Shown piece by piece: positions 1 through 12,724 of a stretch of DNA of 64,000 nt. The stretch comes from Bugula neritina. Its lineage: Eukaryota > Bryozoa > Gymnolaemata > Cheilostomatida > Bugulidae. Location: the NCBI GenBank assembly GCA_964035545.1, contig OZ037769.1, forward strand, positions 6,134,429 to 6,198,428. The letters are read 5' to 3'. Position 1 is the stretch's first letter, and every line of letters starts with the position of its first letter. The notes under the pieces are model-generated. The model saw nothing but the letters and a program-made list of their open reading frames with translations, had not been told where the DNA came from and searched no databases. Made by a program: the position numbers and the translations under genes.

Positions 1-274
1 ATAGTAGACAGCAGCTTTTAGTTAGCAATAATCTCCTACTACTCAAAAGCAGCTTGGCAGCGGTTGATAAAATCTAAATAGTATCATCGTTACAGTCAGA
101 TATTGATTAGAATCATTATTCTATATTAGATGTACTTTATAGGATGCTCCAACCCCCCCCCCCTCACAAACACCCTGGCTCTAAGAGAAACCCAAGAGTC
201 AATACTAATACTAATACTAATTGATTTAGAGAACATCTGGCGGTAAGTAAAGTGATACAACAAGAGAATCTCAC
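1..274 (-). other. BSDC1 intron running off the window
   Basis: Downstream of the donor CTG|GTGAGA at 275 the reading frame continues without similarity to BSDC1. The stretch contains a poly-C run near 152-163 and a short ATACTA repeat near 203-220. No further exon is visible before the window edge. Confidence 0.6.
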
Positions 275-2226
275 CAGCTTTGTATAGATACTTCTCACTT
301 CATTCACAGACACGAGCAGATCTGAAATCTCCCCTTTCTTAGCTTCAAGGTCAAAGGTTGACTTCCAGGTGTCAAACTGGTCCTGAGGCCCATCTGGGTC
401 AGTACAGTAGGTCTGAGGGGAGGTTTGGATCTCAAACAGTCGTGCCTGGGAAAGATTTGCCATACAACATTCAGTTATAACATCTTTTGTTCCGGTTGCA
501 ACAAAGCCTGTGCCACAATATGTTTCACTTTGATGTGGACGTGATGCTTTGTTGGAATAAAAAAATAGATTTGGTAGCAGTGCAACGTCTAAATTAAAAG
601 ATTTGAAAACTACTGGGCTGCAGCACCTTTCATTATTATAGTGAGAGGCTAAGACACTGTTATTATAACAGAAAATCTGCCTGGAAATGCTACAACTTTA
701 GCAGATTCTATTGCAATGCTTTTCAAATTTCATAAAATAATACTTCAGTTACCAAAAATATTCCACTGATATAATATGATAGACAGACTGGTTTCAAAAA
801 AATATTCTATCAGTCACCTCTAAGATATTTGTAATGATATAAATTATGTTTGTTTGACAAGTATTTTGATACAAAATTTAACTGATTGTTTGATTTATAA
901 CCGAGTTACAAATAAAAAATAATGATATTGAGTGAGGTGAAGCAAGACTGCATAATCGTAACCAACGATAAGGGAGAGAAAGCGCCTTCACACGTATAAT
1001 ATAAAGTAGCTAAACATTAATCAACTGACCTTCGCTTTGTCAAACACCTCTAAGCTGCCCCCTGAAGTCACACGCAGTACATCCACCTCCTCGTCATCTT
1101 CAGGAGGAATAGTCAAAGCCTTGGTTATACCACCCAAGAGATCAGTGAGGCCTTTCTTCACCATCTTAGTAGCTGCACTTGTCCCATCCTCTCCAGTATT
1201 CTGTAAGCAATCGGTACCATCAGTGTTCAGGTGTCAATTATATGGAGCCACATCTGCTCCACTCATACTTGAAAACACAACATTTTAACGCGCTTTGGAG
1301 CTTTTTGTGCTTCTTAAACTTTACATTTTCAAGATATTTTGAAACAGGAATTAAAACACCCTATTATACTGAATCGCCATTCGTGTAAACTTAAATAAGT
1401 GTTAAGTGTGTGATTGGTAATATTTACTAAAGAGTTACAGTAAGTAAACATTCCTTGATTTTCAAAGTAAGTCATTTACATTCTAAGAAAAATTATAACT
1501 GCCAATAATCAAGATACATAATTTCAGACAAATTTTATAAAATAAAACTATCATATGCTCTCAAATGATAATAAAATCAAGTTTAAAAATCTACATGTAC
1601 TAGAGTTTAAACATCAACAACAGCTACAGTGTTTAGTGACAATGTTAAGAAGACAAATTTTTATTTAGCACACTTAGACCAACCACTAGACTGAAAGCAA
1701 ATCATTTTAAACACGTACCACCACTTAAATAAAGAATCACAATAAACACTCTAGTAACTGTTTATCCACCAGCAGATTCTACTAAGAGCTCAACAGAACA
1801 CAAACCTGCAGTGAGCCCTGAAGTCTTTCTGTAGTATTTGAAACGACGGCAGATGCATCCTGGGAGCAGACGGTTGTGAACTCACTCAGGTCGTGCTTTA
1901 TAAGCTCCAATGTCTGTGCAGACTTTAGCAACAAATAACAAGTATATTATTAGATAATAGTTCACAAGTCCTGTACCAGAATCACATGACGCAACCTTTT
2001 TATTAACTTGCATCTTCAATACATTACACATATTAATTTAGTAAAACAGGTATGGCTGCTGGAGTTCCATGTGCAGTTACATGCATATAATATATGACCG
2101 TGTATTATGAACTGATATATTCTAAGTTAAACTGAGAGAACTTTAAATAAAAACTACACAAAACCTGTTTCACTTACTTTCTCTTTAGCCGCTTGTAGCC
2201 AGTCTCCCCACCAGTTACCTGAGCTG
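275..2226 (-). CDS. BSDC1: BSD domain-containing protein 1, N-terminal part (partial gene)
   Basis: Four coding exons on the minus strand, in transcript order 2226-2178, 1922-1806, 1200-1030 and 445-275, join in phase at consensus splice sites. Seen: the first carries NWWGDWLQAAKEK; the second has LELIKHDLSEFTTV; the third has KKGLTDLLGGITKALTIPPED; the fourth has YCTDPDGPQDQFDTW and KKGEISDLL ending YTKL. This order and spacing match animal BSDC1 from the WWxxWLQ start through the ARLxxxQxxPxTYCxxPDGP block. The BSD domain itself should begin in the next exon, beyond the left edge. The start codon lies in an upstream exon I could not find. The family is conserved in animals, is cytosolic, and has little firm functional information. 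The gene assignment is secure; the 5' and 3' ends are missing. Confidence 0.9.
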
Positions 2227-2384
2227 CTACAAAGTGAGAACATCAGTAAAGAATAAATTATGTGTGAAAATCTACTTTAGCAAACAACTAGATCTAAATA
2301 TAAACATCTAATAGTACAAATGCTAGTATATATAAATGTATATAAACAATAGGTTGCCTCTAAATACAAAGGAACAGATGTGAG

Positions 2385-2540
2385 CTAGATATTCGAGCGG
2401 TGACCTAGAGTGTAATATGACATGAATTTGAATCTCTGCATGGTCTTTTGTGATGTCTTAAGAGCATCCAGAGTAAATTGCTACAGTTTAACAGCTTACA
2501 CAGCCCTTAACTCGTTGAAAAAGACCCTTGCCACCAGGGG
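2385..2540 (+). repeat. SINE-like remnant with tRNA-type B box and AAGAGCATCCAG tail
   Basis: A degenerate B-box-like stretch (GAATTTGAATCTC) at about 2427-2439 is followed about 35 bases on by AAGAGCATCCAG and then a tail TTGCTACAG..TTA..CCCTTAACTC. The same tail, slightly diverged, follows a tRNA-Thr-like head at 55734-55880 (AAGAGCATCCAG then TTGCTCC..TTA..TCCTTAGC). The shared order of head and tail supports one tRNA-derived SINE family. Boundaries are approximate. Confidence 0.5.
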
Positions 2541-3184
2541 GGGAGGGTCCTTCCAAACATGGAGACTTTAAACACACAAATATTTGCCATTATAATTTCA
2601 ACTATTGCAATTATACTTTACTAATAATATTTATTATTTTGCCAATACTATTTTATGATTGTATTATAATAACTATATAAAAAGGACATTCTCCTAATGA
2701 GTCAACAACGTATAGAATTATAGTAACAGAAATGATAATCATATTATGTATATAAATATGATGAAAACATATTACGTTATATTCCAAATTTCAGTATTGC
2801 ACAACATTTGCTCCCCAAAGAATAGGTATAACAATATTTATAAAGTTTATGGTGAGGTATGGTCAGTGTGAGGATGAGCCATAAGAGAGAAATGGGGGAG
2901 AAGAGGATTTTGTACAGTGCGAGTGTTTTGCCAAATAATGGATAGGAGGGGATTGACGAGTAAGAGTGTTTATCATATCTATACTATATTATTATATAAT
3001 AATATTAATTATAATTATAATAAGCATGGTTATAATGTTAAATTTAGCAAAAAGTTAATAAAGTTGTAAACTAAAATGACAACTCATAGTGATAGTAATA
3101 CCAATGAGAAATAATTATGATTATCATATTAATACTATCAGTATCATAAATATAATGATAATCAAAATAACTATCACTTATGTC

Positions 3185-3790
3185 TTTTCAGTATGAGTAT
3201 CACTATGGCAGTATGACTATGAGTATGCCGATGAGTCTATCAGTATGAGTATCAGTAAAATTATAAGCCTTAATCTAAATCTATCAGTATCAGTATGAGT
3301 ACCACATTCAGTCTATACTCTATGACTATCAAGATGAGTATCAGTGTGACTAGTAAGAATACTAAAGTAATACTAATAGTGATAGTCAGACTAAAACTCA
3401 GACTATCACTATGACTATGAGTATCAGTATGTCTAGAATTATTTATATATATAAGTATACTCAGTACTCAGGCTATAACTATAAGTATAAATATAAGTAT
3501 AAGTATACTGTATAAATATAATTATATAATATATTAACATTATTATTATATAATATATTATAACATTTACAAATACATGTCTATGACTATGAGTTATACT
3601 TCTTGACTAAAATTATTATTATTTAGCATAGTAATATTAATAGAGTATGTCGCAAGTATAGTATAAGTGTCAGTGATAACATTAACTGATAATATTAATT
3701 CAAATTAATAAGTAGCTTAGAGTTAGAGTTAGTATCACTATCAGTATGACTATCAGTATGAGTATGACTTGAGTATCAATACGAATATGA
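3185..3790. repeat. Degenerate GTATGA/CTATGA/GTATCA simple-sequence tract
   Basis: Imperfect 6-mers of the form (C/G)TATGA and GTATCA recur dozens of times, broken by AT-rich stretches. A shorter patch of the same words occurs at 49800-49880. No exact repeat period is kept, so this is old, diverged satellite-like sequence, not an active array. Confidence 0.6.
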
Positions 3791-5093
3791 CTAGTTTAAT
3801 TTTATAAGCATCAGAAGATTAACATAAGCATGTGTTAAGAATAGTTATAATACCTTTCTGCCATTTTGCTTGCTTTTTTAGCTCCAAAATAAGCGTGATA
3901 ACTAACCAATCTAAAAGATCATAACTGCATTTACATAATGATTATAACATCAAATTGACAATTTTCATCAATTATAAATTACGAAAGTTTCACAGATTCC
4001 GGAAGTCAACATTTGCTAGTCTTTAAACCAATACTCCCAACTTAGTTAGATAAATTGGTTTTAAATTTTTTGTAAAATAGCAACAATTTATTAATTAAAA
4101 CAGTATTCAATTAAATTCTATCAAAATGTTTTCATTTCTCTTATCTTTAAAATAGTATTTTTCACATTTGTTTTGAAACTATGAGTGCTGAAAAGATAAC
4201 TCCTTATTTTGCACTGTGTATTATTTCTCATTATATTTTTATTACACGGCTGAGTGCATTATCATCAAAAAAAGAAAAATATACTATAATGGGAGTTATT
4301 TTAAATTTTTATGCAGAGTGTGAGCATGTTTGAGCATCAGTATCTACAAGTTTTGGCAGCCTCTTCCATTATAGAAGCATTGAGTTAACTGTAAAATATT
4401 GCTAGCCTACCAATACCTAGTAATATTTAGGCCAATGGCAATAATGCTGTGCAGCAGTCTTGATAAAGTGATTAATTTGGTACAATTGCTAATCATTAGC
4501 TTGCTACTAGAGTTTTAGTCGCACATTCAAAAACAAAATTTAAAAAACACTATCAAGTGGGGTTCTCATAAAAATTTTAAAGCAAAAGTTAATTTTTAGA
4601 AAACTTCAAAACTCACTAGCATGTAGCACCTTTTAATTATACAATCTCACAGCTTGTGATAAATTATTTAAGTATCACATCACATTATGATACAATTATC
4701 ATATAAGTTGCTGTTTATTGAAATCATATAATTAATATTGTATTTTAGGCATCTTTATGATTTAATTTGTGTAATTCTCTGTAGTACCTATACTAGCTCA
4801 TATCGTTTAATGATCACGGTATTATAAACTCATATTTTACCAAGATTATTTCTAAATAAAGTTCAACAATTAAATCAATTTTTTTGAAAAGTCTACAAAT
4901 CTGAACAATGTTTGTATATTTTATATTCTTTCAATAAAAAAATATTATGTTGCATAATGAACTCCAAGAATTTAGCAATCTTGGAAAATAAACATTTTTG
5001 TAATACTTGAAATTCTGAAACTGTTTAGCTGCTGTTAGAAAGAGCTGCTGTTGAATTCTACTTAACATTACACACAGCACACACAGTTTCACT

Positions 5094-8000
5094 ATGGGAC
5101 CTTACTCATCTGGCTCTGGTGCCTGCAACAGTATTAATGGTAGCAATTCTGGTAAATCAGCCAGTAATAGTAAGTTAACTCATTTAGAATAAATTCACTT
5201 TTATTTTGCATAAATTAATGTAATACATATATGTTATATATACATACAGATATGCAATTTTTCATCGATTAGTAAATTATACATTTGATTTTTACACCAG
5301 TAAATTCAATGAGCATATACTATGATTTTAATACACTAAGCACACATATTATTATATAATATTGTCTTATTTATTGTACATAAAATGGCTTGTAGCGTTT
5401 TGAAAGCACAGTTGATTATAGCCCATAGGCTGTTATTAACTGATTGATATAAGTTAGTATAGCAGACAGAATAAAAAATTGTATTATAATGTTTTAATAT
5501 ATTATTTCAAATTATAAGGTTTTATTATGGTTAATTATATACATAGCATACCATGTTATTAACTGAAGCTGAACATTTTGTACCTAATTTTATGAAATAG
5601 TAAACTTTGTACAAGAATATATTATCCCCTGTTAAATTTTCATTCTCTTTTTCATTCAAAGGTATTGGTTTTTGTTTATATACTCAATAGAGGCTTTTCA
5701 CAAGCCCTCTGGGGACATTTGTATTTTGAAGTTGTCTCCTCCCAGAAGGGCGAAGTGTAGTCTCCATGATATATAGAACAAGCACATAAAATCAGTAGAA
5801 ATTTAAGGTTTGTGGGAAGACTATTGCTAGTACAAGTTTCATTTTTTCTGAGATTAATATTTTGGCATAAGCACACAGGTTAGCAGTTCCAGAAAAATTT
5901 TAAAAATTTTCTTTCTTCAACAATCTTGAGAAAAATTAACTTCAAAGCATGTTTGTGGTTTTGGTTACTGCACGAGCAAGCTGAATTGGCAACTATGAGA
6001 TAAGTCCCATTAATCAGTTGTTATGCTGGCTGTCATATTCAATTTATAGCTGTTGACCTTTCAACTCTTTGGTCGGAATGTGCTGTTAACACAGTGTTAG
6101 ACCACTGCTACTCTGCTAGTGCACTGAATAAGACAGCAGATTAGCTGTGTTAGCATTTTCATTACACTTACGCACTTATGCTATGATAATAGCTAGACTA
6201 TAACCTCAACATCCATCATTTTCACAAAAAGCATTTTCACAAAGCTATAGATATATATTAAATAGACAGATTAAATTTGTAGTATCAAAATGATGCGTGA
6301 TAGCATGTGCACTTAATTACACTTTGAAGAGTTTGTGCTACATTATGTTCAAAGGACCGAAAATGCTTTACATAGTTTCATGTTATGGCTAAAACTTCTT
6401 TAAAAGAAAAATATTACCAAGAAAAGCAAAGCTCAGTTTATGCAAAAATTTATTAAAAACACTTTATATTTAGGCAGGCATCTTTTCATTCAGTATCGAT
6501 CCATCTTGAAATATTTTGTCTACCCTATATCTTCATTGCATATTTTACAACAGGTCTAATAGTTTTATTTAAAAGATTTAATTGAAATGTTATACTTGAT
6601 TTTAACTTACATATCCTCGCGCATGCCTATTTTAAGATAATAGCTGTAATATTCTAATTGGTGCTGTCGTGACTTATAGCCAACCTCTAAACTTTTATGT
6701 CATTCAAATATGAGTCTCAAATTTAAGAAAGGCTTTATATTTTATAACATTTTGTGACCTATGGGATCAGCCAAGCTAGTTGTATAATTGCAGTTGAGTG
6801 TCAATAACACTAGCTCATGATATTTGAAGCATGAGAAGTTGAGGAGCTATAACATTAAACAGTCTAACTGAAAATCCAAGCAAAATGTTAATAACCCAAT
6901 TTTATCAACATGCTTTCACTGCTTCACTTGTAAGAATCTGCTTAATAGGCTACTTTTCAACCAGAATTTCCTTCTAAAGTAATTTTCAGAGAATTCAGTT
7001 TATGCTGCAATTTGATGAGTTGGGAAACTTGGGTTTTCAGGTGCAGTAGTGATTAGATTAGTTTACCTATTTTATATTGTATATCCATTTTATTATATAA
7101 CTATACTTTAACCTACCATACATTAACTAGGATCTTGAATCTACCGCAGTTGACGGCGATGACTACTACACACAAGGTAGATGCAGTACTAATGGAGAAA
7201 TTGGGAAAAGCCTTTTTTCTAGATTAGAAATGTAGCAAAAAAGTTGTGTTATACGCAACACCAACATTTGTAAAGAAAGTTAAAGAACTTAGGCTATCTC
7301 AATTTCTTCACTACTGCATGCTCCTAAATGCTACAAGCCACAGGCATAATTAAGAAATAACAAAGCTGTAACACAAGGGCCCGAATGCCAACTGCTAAAA
7401 GACTATCTCGGTTTTTGATTAAATTATCTAGATATATATTTATTTGAGCACAATTGTTACAATTGCCATAGATGCATTTAAGCTGTATTAGATAATTAAC
7501 CGACATGTGTCAAAGCACATTTCATATTCGTTCTATACTACAAATTTAATCTGTCTATTTAATATATATCTATAGCTTTGTGAAAATGCTTTTTGTGAAA
7601 ATGATGGATGTTGAGGTTATAGTCTAGCTATTATCATAGCATAAGTGCGTAAGTGTAATGAAAATGCTAACACAGCTAATCTGCTGTCTTATTCAGTGCA
7701 CTAGCAGAGTAGCAGTGGTCTAACACTGTGTCAACAGCACATTCCGACCAAAGAGTTGAAAGGTCAACAGCTATAAATTGAATATGACAGCCAGCATAAC
7801 AACTGATTAATGGGACTTATCTCATAGTTGCCAATTCAGCTTGCTCGCGCAGTAACCAAAACCACAAACATGCTTTGAAGTTAATTTTTCTCAAGATTGT
7901 TGAAGAAAGAAAATTTTTAAATTTTTTCTGGAACTGCTAACCTGTGTGCTTATGCCAAAATATTAATCTCAGAAAAAATGAAACTTGTACTAGCAATAGT

Positions 8001-9024
8001 CTTCCCACAAACCTTAAATTTCTACTGATTTTATGTGCTTGTTCTATATATCATGGAGACTACACTTCGCCCTTCTGGGAGGAGACAACTTCAAAATACA
8101 AATGTCCCCAGAGGGCTTGTGAAAAGCCTCTATTGGTAGATTTATTACTAGCATATATAAAAATACAGACATTTACGTTGTAGAGACAATATAGTTTATA
8201 TCAATGGCACTTTGATGCAACTAAAATTTGTGTACATTTATAAATGTAAACCCTATATATCTTATCATTTCAAATATGAACAACACAGCCACGACTGCTA
8301 TCTATATAATTATTTCAATATATTATATTACTTTTAAGCTAGAAACATTTCTGCATACTAATCCTATTGGATGACAGCTAGTGTGTTGCTTAGTAACAAG
8401 TAATTCTTTTCTTCTGAAGGTTATTCGGCCTCAAAATCTCGCTCTGGTAGTGTCAACAGTACCCCCTCATTAAGCTCCCAGGCTAGCTCCTATAAATCTC
8501 TGGCTCACAGGCTAAACAATCACAGAAGTAAGCTGTTTCATCAAGTCTAATATCTCAATTTGCTATTGAAAATTAGTAAAAGAAAATTCAACATTCCAGC
8601 ATAACATTGTTAATGAAAAATATTTCTGGTTAATGCTAATTTATGAGAGTGCGTGTGTGCCCGTGTGTTTATATAAATTAGTATTAACCAGAATTATTTG
8701 TCACCAATAGTTATAATTTACTTCTTATTATAGATTTTTAGAATTTTAATATTTTTATAGTCTATATATTTGAGATTATTTGTAGACCCACAATGCCTGC
8801 CGCCGCATGTTCTATACTACCTCAGCTACAATGAGAACTATTTACCTGCTTACTATAAACTAATGGAGAGGTACATCATGAGTCATTCAATGATGCCTCC
8901 GGAGTGTATAGAGCCATTTCTCTCTCAGCCAGCCGGTGGCCCTCCTCCACCTCCCTCTGTCCGGCCTCCTTCTGGTAAAAGTTCTCGCAGCAGCAGCAGA
9001 CGGAGTAGTTATGTGAGTTTATAG
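5094..9024 (+). CDS. SYC1: small Ser/Tyr-rich protein, first gene of a tandem quartet (unknown family)
   Basis: Not recognised. Exons 5094-5169, 8420-8527 and 8786-9024 join with both introns in phase 1 and give 140 residues. Donors GTAAGT and GTAAGC and acceptors CTTCTGAAG and ATTTGTAG are good. Exon 1 is MGPYSSGSG plus Ser/Asn/Gly. Exon 2 is Ser-rich with scattered basic residues. Exon 3 has a Pro-started tyrosine ladder (PHVLYYLSYNENYLPAYY), then a poly-Pro stretch and a Ser/Arg tail (SSRSSSRRSS). No signal peptide or membrane segment is visible, so an intracellular protein is inferred. Intron 1 is 3.25 kb only because it carries the inverted-repeat element at 5685-8135. Architecture, intron phase and orientation match the next three genes, which suggests tandem duplication and rapid divergence. 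Exon 3 could instead splice at a late GTGAGT just before its stop. Confidence 0.7.
5685..6285 (+). repeat. Inverted repeat, left arm
   Basis: A 601 bp arm pairing with 7535-8135. Similarity ends sharply on both sides: inside after AATTTGTAGTAT, outside at CAATAG. Confidence 0.85.
7535..8135 (-). repeat. Inverted repeat, right arm
   Basis: Reverse complement of 5685-6285 with very few mismatches. It ends at CTATTG, 284 bp before the acceptor of SYC1 exon 2. Confidence 0.85.
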
Positions 9025-10761
9025 GTTCACCATGCATATGCTGCCTTATACCATATACTCATAGTATGTTTTTCTATCTCATGCTTACTTATACTATATA
9101 CTCATTATATATAGCTATGCATATATGTACTGACTATTATATACTCATGATAATATATAGCCACATATATTACGAGTATAATTATACTGAAATACATGTA
9201 TATATATACTCATATGCTGTAAACAGCAATCATGGCTTCAACCTGAATAGAATAACATTGAATGGTGGATTTCTTTACTACTTTAAGTCAACAAAACATT
9301 ATGTCTTCTTCAACAAAATAAAATATTTATACTTGATCTGAAGATTGTAGAAAACTCACTGTAATAATTGTGCATTATCAGCGAAATGCTAGAACAAAAT
9401 ATTTTGATATATACTTTAATTTTTTACAGTCAACTAAACTAACATTTTCAGTGAGATTTATAGTCAGATGATAGCAAATTAAAATTATAAAATAAAATTA
9501 TATTTATATACTACTGTAAGTCCTCATACACACATGCATACATATATGTAGTTATATTTGAAGGAAGACAACTCTATATAATAGTATAATTGTATTTATT
9601 GTCTTTTTGTTTTAGTCGAGCTGATTGGCTGATGAATTAAAGCATTATTAGTAAAGATTGGTTCATATACATGGAATGATTATAGCAGGGCTATAAGTAA
9701 TGTACAGGATGTTGTGAACCTGTTTTAATTTTTCTCCAACTGTTTTTATTTTCGTTGAATCTTGTAACAACAAATAAACTATGCAATAAAAGATTAAATA
9801 AAAACCTTTAAAATCTGTTTGTTTCTCTAAGATTTGAAATTGTATTTGTGCAATGCAGAACATATATAAGCTATACATCACACCTTTATGCAACACTTAT
9901 TAGCATCAACAATTTACATTTGTAATTTTACTGGATCTATCCTGTATATACATGCATACAAATGACATTGTTATTTTCATATCTACATGTCACTATATTA
10001 TAGTATTGCTAGCTCTCCTATTTAGTTAGTTTATATTTGTGCTGAGCTGAGGTGGTGTCACTAGAATTTTGAAAATTGGAGTCATTTACTCTCAGGTGAA
10101 TAAATTGCACCACAGGTACTATTACTTTACACCTGCATAATATGATTATATAGCTTAAACTATAGCTTTACAAATTTATTTGTATTAAATGAATAGGTCT
10201 CAATAATTATCCATAACCTTCTTACATAGCTGCAGTTCTCAAAAAGACTGTAATTAAAATATGTAATGCATGTACCAAAAAGGCCTCCCAGCTGATATAA
10301 TTGACAATATGGGACCCAAAGCTACAAGTCACAAACACCTGTTAATCTAATCATAAGCCCTGCATGACTCATATTACCTCATGTAGCTGGAATTACCAGT
10401 CATTTGCCATCTGTTTATTGGAAATATACTAGTTGCAGCTTCCAGCTTAGCTTATGCAATATACAGTGTACACCGGTACAAAATTTATATAACATACCAT
10501 TGCAATGATAATCATTCTACTTGATATACAATGTGCCTATGTTATATACATAATTATTTCTGTTTGCAATTAGGAATTTCAACAGGGCAGTCACATTGTT
10601 TACGCACCGCCATGAAAACATAATTTTCTTGCCACTCACCTCTAAAAGAATTCAAAGTTTATTATCAGCTGGTCTGATTGCAGTATGGAGTAAATCCTCT
10701 CCCATTAAAATATTTTAAAAGATTTTGAAATAATATATTATACAAGCACTATTTAGAAGTC
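9025..10761. other. Intergenic between SYC1 and SYC2
   Basis: AT-rich, with TATACTCA-like words near 9050-9200. A poly(A) signal for SYC1 lies at 9317-9322. Open frames here are Tyr/Ile-rich translations of AT-rich DNA with no splice logic. No gene seen. Confidence 0.6.
9317..9322 (+). promoter_or_regulatory. Candidate poly(A) signal of SYC1
   Basis: AATAAA about 290 bases after the SYC1 stop, the first such hexamer downstream. In AT-rich DNA the motif alone is weak evidence. Confidence 0.35.
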
Positions 10762-11856
10762 ATGTCTTCTCAAAGTTCCAGCTCAGGTTGGTGGTTTTTA
10801 TCTAGTTGTTTTCTTATTGCACATCAACATTGTTACTGTAAATGTAACTTTTACAAAAAATTATTTTTTTTTTATTTTTTCATTACTAGAAATTACTATA
10901 ATTTTCATGTAATTTAATCTGTTTTATCCAGTTTAGCAGGTATTGCAAGATATTAAATCTTTTTTGATTACAACATTTTAGTAAATTGAGTTGGCCTACT
11001 TTCACCTTTTACTTTAATATAAGGTTCATATGCCTAATGACTGTTTTTAACTGTTTGTTGTTGAACTAGCATATAATACAATGTAAATTAGGTAAAACAT
11101 TATCTGAAGTAGTAATTGTTTGATATAAATAAACTATTAACTGTACTCGTCAACTTGCCCTACTAGACTGTTTAAAGACATTTATGCAGTTTTTCACCAT
11201 TTATCCCGTTGAACAAAAATTCATACTCTTGTATGTAGACTTTATATATATTATTATGTGCTCACAATAAGTTGCAAAGAATTTTAATATGTGTTGAAAG
11301 CAATCACATTAGGAACTGCAGCAAGTTAAAACAGCTGCTATTATTAGGTGTACTTAAAGCTGTACCCAGTTATATAATGCATGCAGAAAAAAATTGTTTA
11401 AATTATAATAAAGTTGTATAAACACTAAAGACAATAGTATTATATTCTAGTATTATTATTATTTTAAAATTTGCAAATTACCTACAACATTATTATGAAT
11501 ATCAATATTAATATACTGATAGTAATAGTAAATGTTATAATACTAATACATACTCAAACTTAAAGAATCCTGAACACACATGATTTATGCAGTATTAAAA
11601 TATTCATAATATATCTTAGCTATCATATACAGACTGTTTGAGATTTGTATACTCAAAAAATTTTGGTTTATAATAAAATTCGTTCCAACACATCTTGAAT
11701 TAAATTGGGATTTCTGATTGCTTGCTTATGATGTCCATGGTACAGTAGGATTAATCTAATTATTGCTGACTTTCATTGCATACCTTTCGTTGCTGCTACA
11801 GCACACAACTTGATCACTGAACTGGCCTGAATGTTTAGCTAATATATATATATTCA

Positions 11857-11923
<67 letters not shown>

Positions 11924-12665
11924 ATCAATATTTTTATGCTGAATATACATGTTTGTCAGAGATTCTCTAACTACAGTACAAACACAGACACAAGTATACA
12001 GTAGTTTATTGTTCTACCAGGTTCTGACTCAGACAGTTATGTGAGTAGAAAGAAAAGCAGCAAGAAAAAAGATGGAAGTGCCTCTGATGGAAATTGCTGT
12101 GGGTGTAAATGTGGGACAGCGTGCGGTATGTATACTTATGTTGGGTAGTGCTATATGGTGTTAACAATGTGCTACAAGATAAGATGTATCCTGGTATAGC
12201 GGAATAGAGGAGTATAATCTATATACCATATAATTAACCCATAATTCATAGCTAAGCTGAACATCTTAACTGGTCTAGATTATGTAAACTTTGAGAACAA
12301 GCACTCTTGGTTGTACCTGGTGCATCTTGTGTTTACCTTTTCCTTCTACATTCGTAATTGAGAATTAAATTACACCAGAAACCAAGTTTTTATATAAATT
12401 CACGTGTTTTAATATATAACAATAATATAGTAATTTCATACCATTATCCCACACAGGGCCTCAGGTGAACTGTGGGTTTGGACCATATGCCTGCTACTAC
12501 AACTACTACCAGTGGTATGCCAACTACCTACGATGCTGCAGCTACTACCCTAGTGCCTACTACAACTGCTATCAGCCTTGTGCACCAGCCTTTAACTGTT
12601 TCAACGGAACCTCCTGTGGCTGCAGCTGCGGAAGTGGCAGTTGCTGCAAATCTAACAAACGCTGA
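10762..12665 (+). CDS. SYC2: small Cys/Tyr-rich protein, second gene of the quartet (unknown family)
   Basis: Not recognised. Exons 10762-10786, 12021-12125 and 12457-12665 join in phase 1 at both introns and give 112 residues. Exon 1 encodes MSSQSSSS. Exon 2 has a basic Ser/Lys stretch (SRKKSSKKK) and ends in a Cys cluster (NCCGCKCGTAC). Exon 3 has the tyrosine ladder CYYNYYQWYANYLRCCSYY and closes with SCGCSCGSGSCC. About 17 of 112 residues are Cys, so metal binding or disulfide cross-linking is possible (inference); no signal peptide is visible. The exon 1 donor (GTTGGT) is weak. A GTAAAT donor further on would add about 15 aromatic/hydrophobic residues in the same phase, so the end of exon 1 is the least certain point. 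Confidence 0.68.
11858..11914. repeat. (AT)n microsatellite
   Basis: An almost pure AT run of about 57 bases in intron 1 of SYC2, preceded by a short ATATATAT block. Confidence 0.95.
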
Positions 12666-12718
12666 TAGTCTGTTTGGATATCGAGGCTAAAATCTGCAAA
12701 TAATTTTATTTTGATAGC

Positions 12719-12724
12719 AATAAA
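12719..12724 (+). promoter_or_regulatory. Candidate poly(A) signal of SYC2
   Basis: AATAAA 54 bases after the SYC2 stop, a normal spacing for a short 3' UTR. Confidence 0.5.

Larger units (their letters stand above)
2227..5093. other. Intergenic or 5' intron of BSDC1; no coding exon seen
   Basis: Very AT-rich. It holds a SINE-like remnant near 2385-2540 and a long simple-sequence tract near 3180-3790 made of GTATGA/CTATGA/GTATCA words. No open frame with splice signals was found. The missing first coding exon of BSDC1 may lie here or further upstream. Confidence 0.5.
5685..8135. mobile_element. Long inverted-repeat (foldback/MITE-like) element in SYC1 intron 1
   Basis: The left arm 5685-6285 and right arm 7535-8135 are 601 bp each and are near-perfect reverse complements; only a few substitutions are seen, e.g. 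GTTAAC versus GTTGAC and CACGAG versus CGCGAG. The outer ends read CAATAGAGGCTTTTCACAAG. The spacer 6286-7534 (1,249 bp) has no frame of useful length. No transposase and no clear target-site duplication were found, so this is a non-autonomous element or a recent inverted duplication. Each arm encodes the same roughly 65-codon open frame, which is not evidence of a gene. Confidence 0.8.

Noticed and set aside
5676-8183. Identical about 65-codon frames in both arms of the inverted repeat as a gene pair
   Set aside because: They are identical only because the DNA arms are; no start context, splice site or homology supports coding.
10590-10640. Possible first exon of BSDC1 on the minus strand (ATGTTTTCATGG then GTAAAC)
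   Set aside because: No similarity to the BSDC1 N-terminus, and it would require an intron spanning two other genes.
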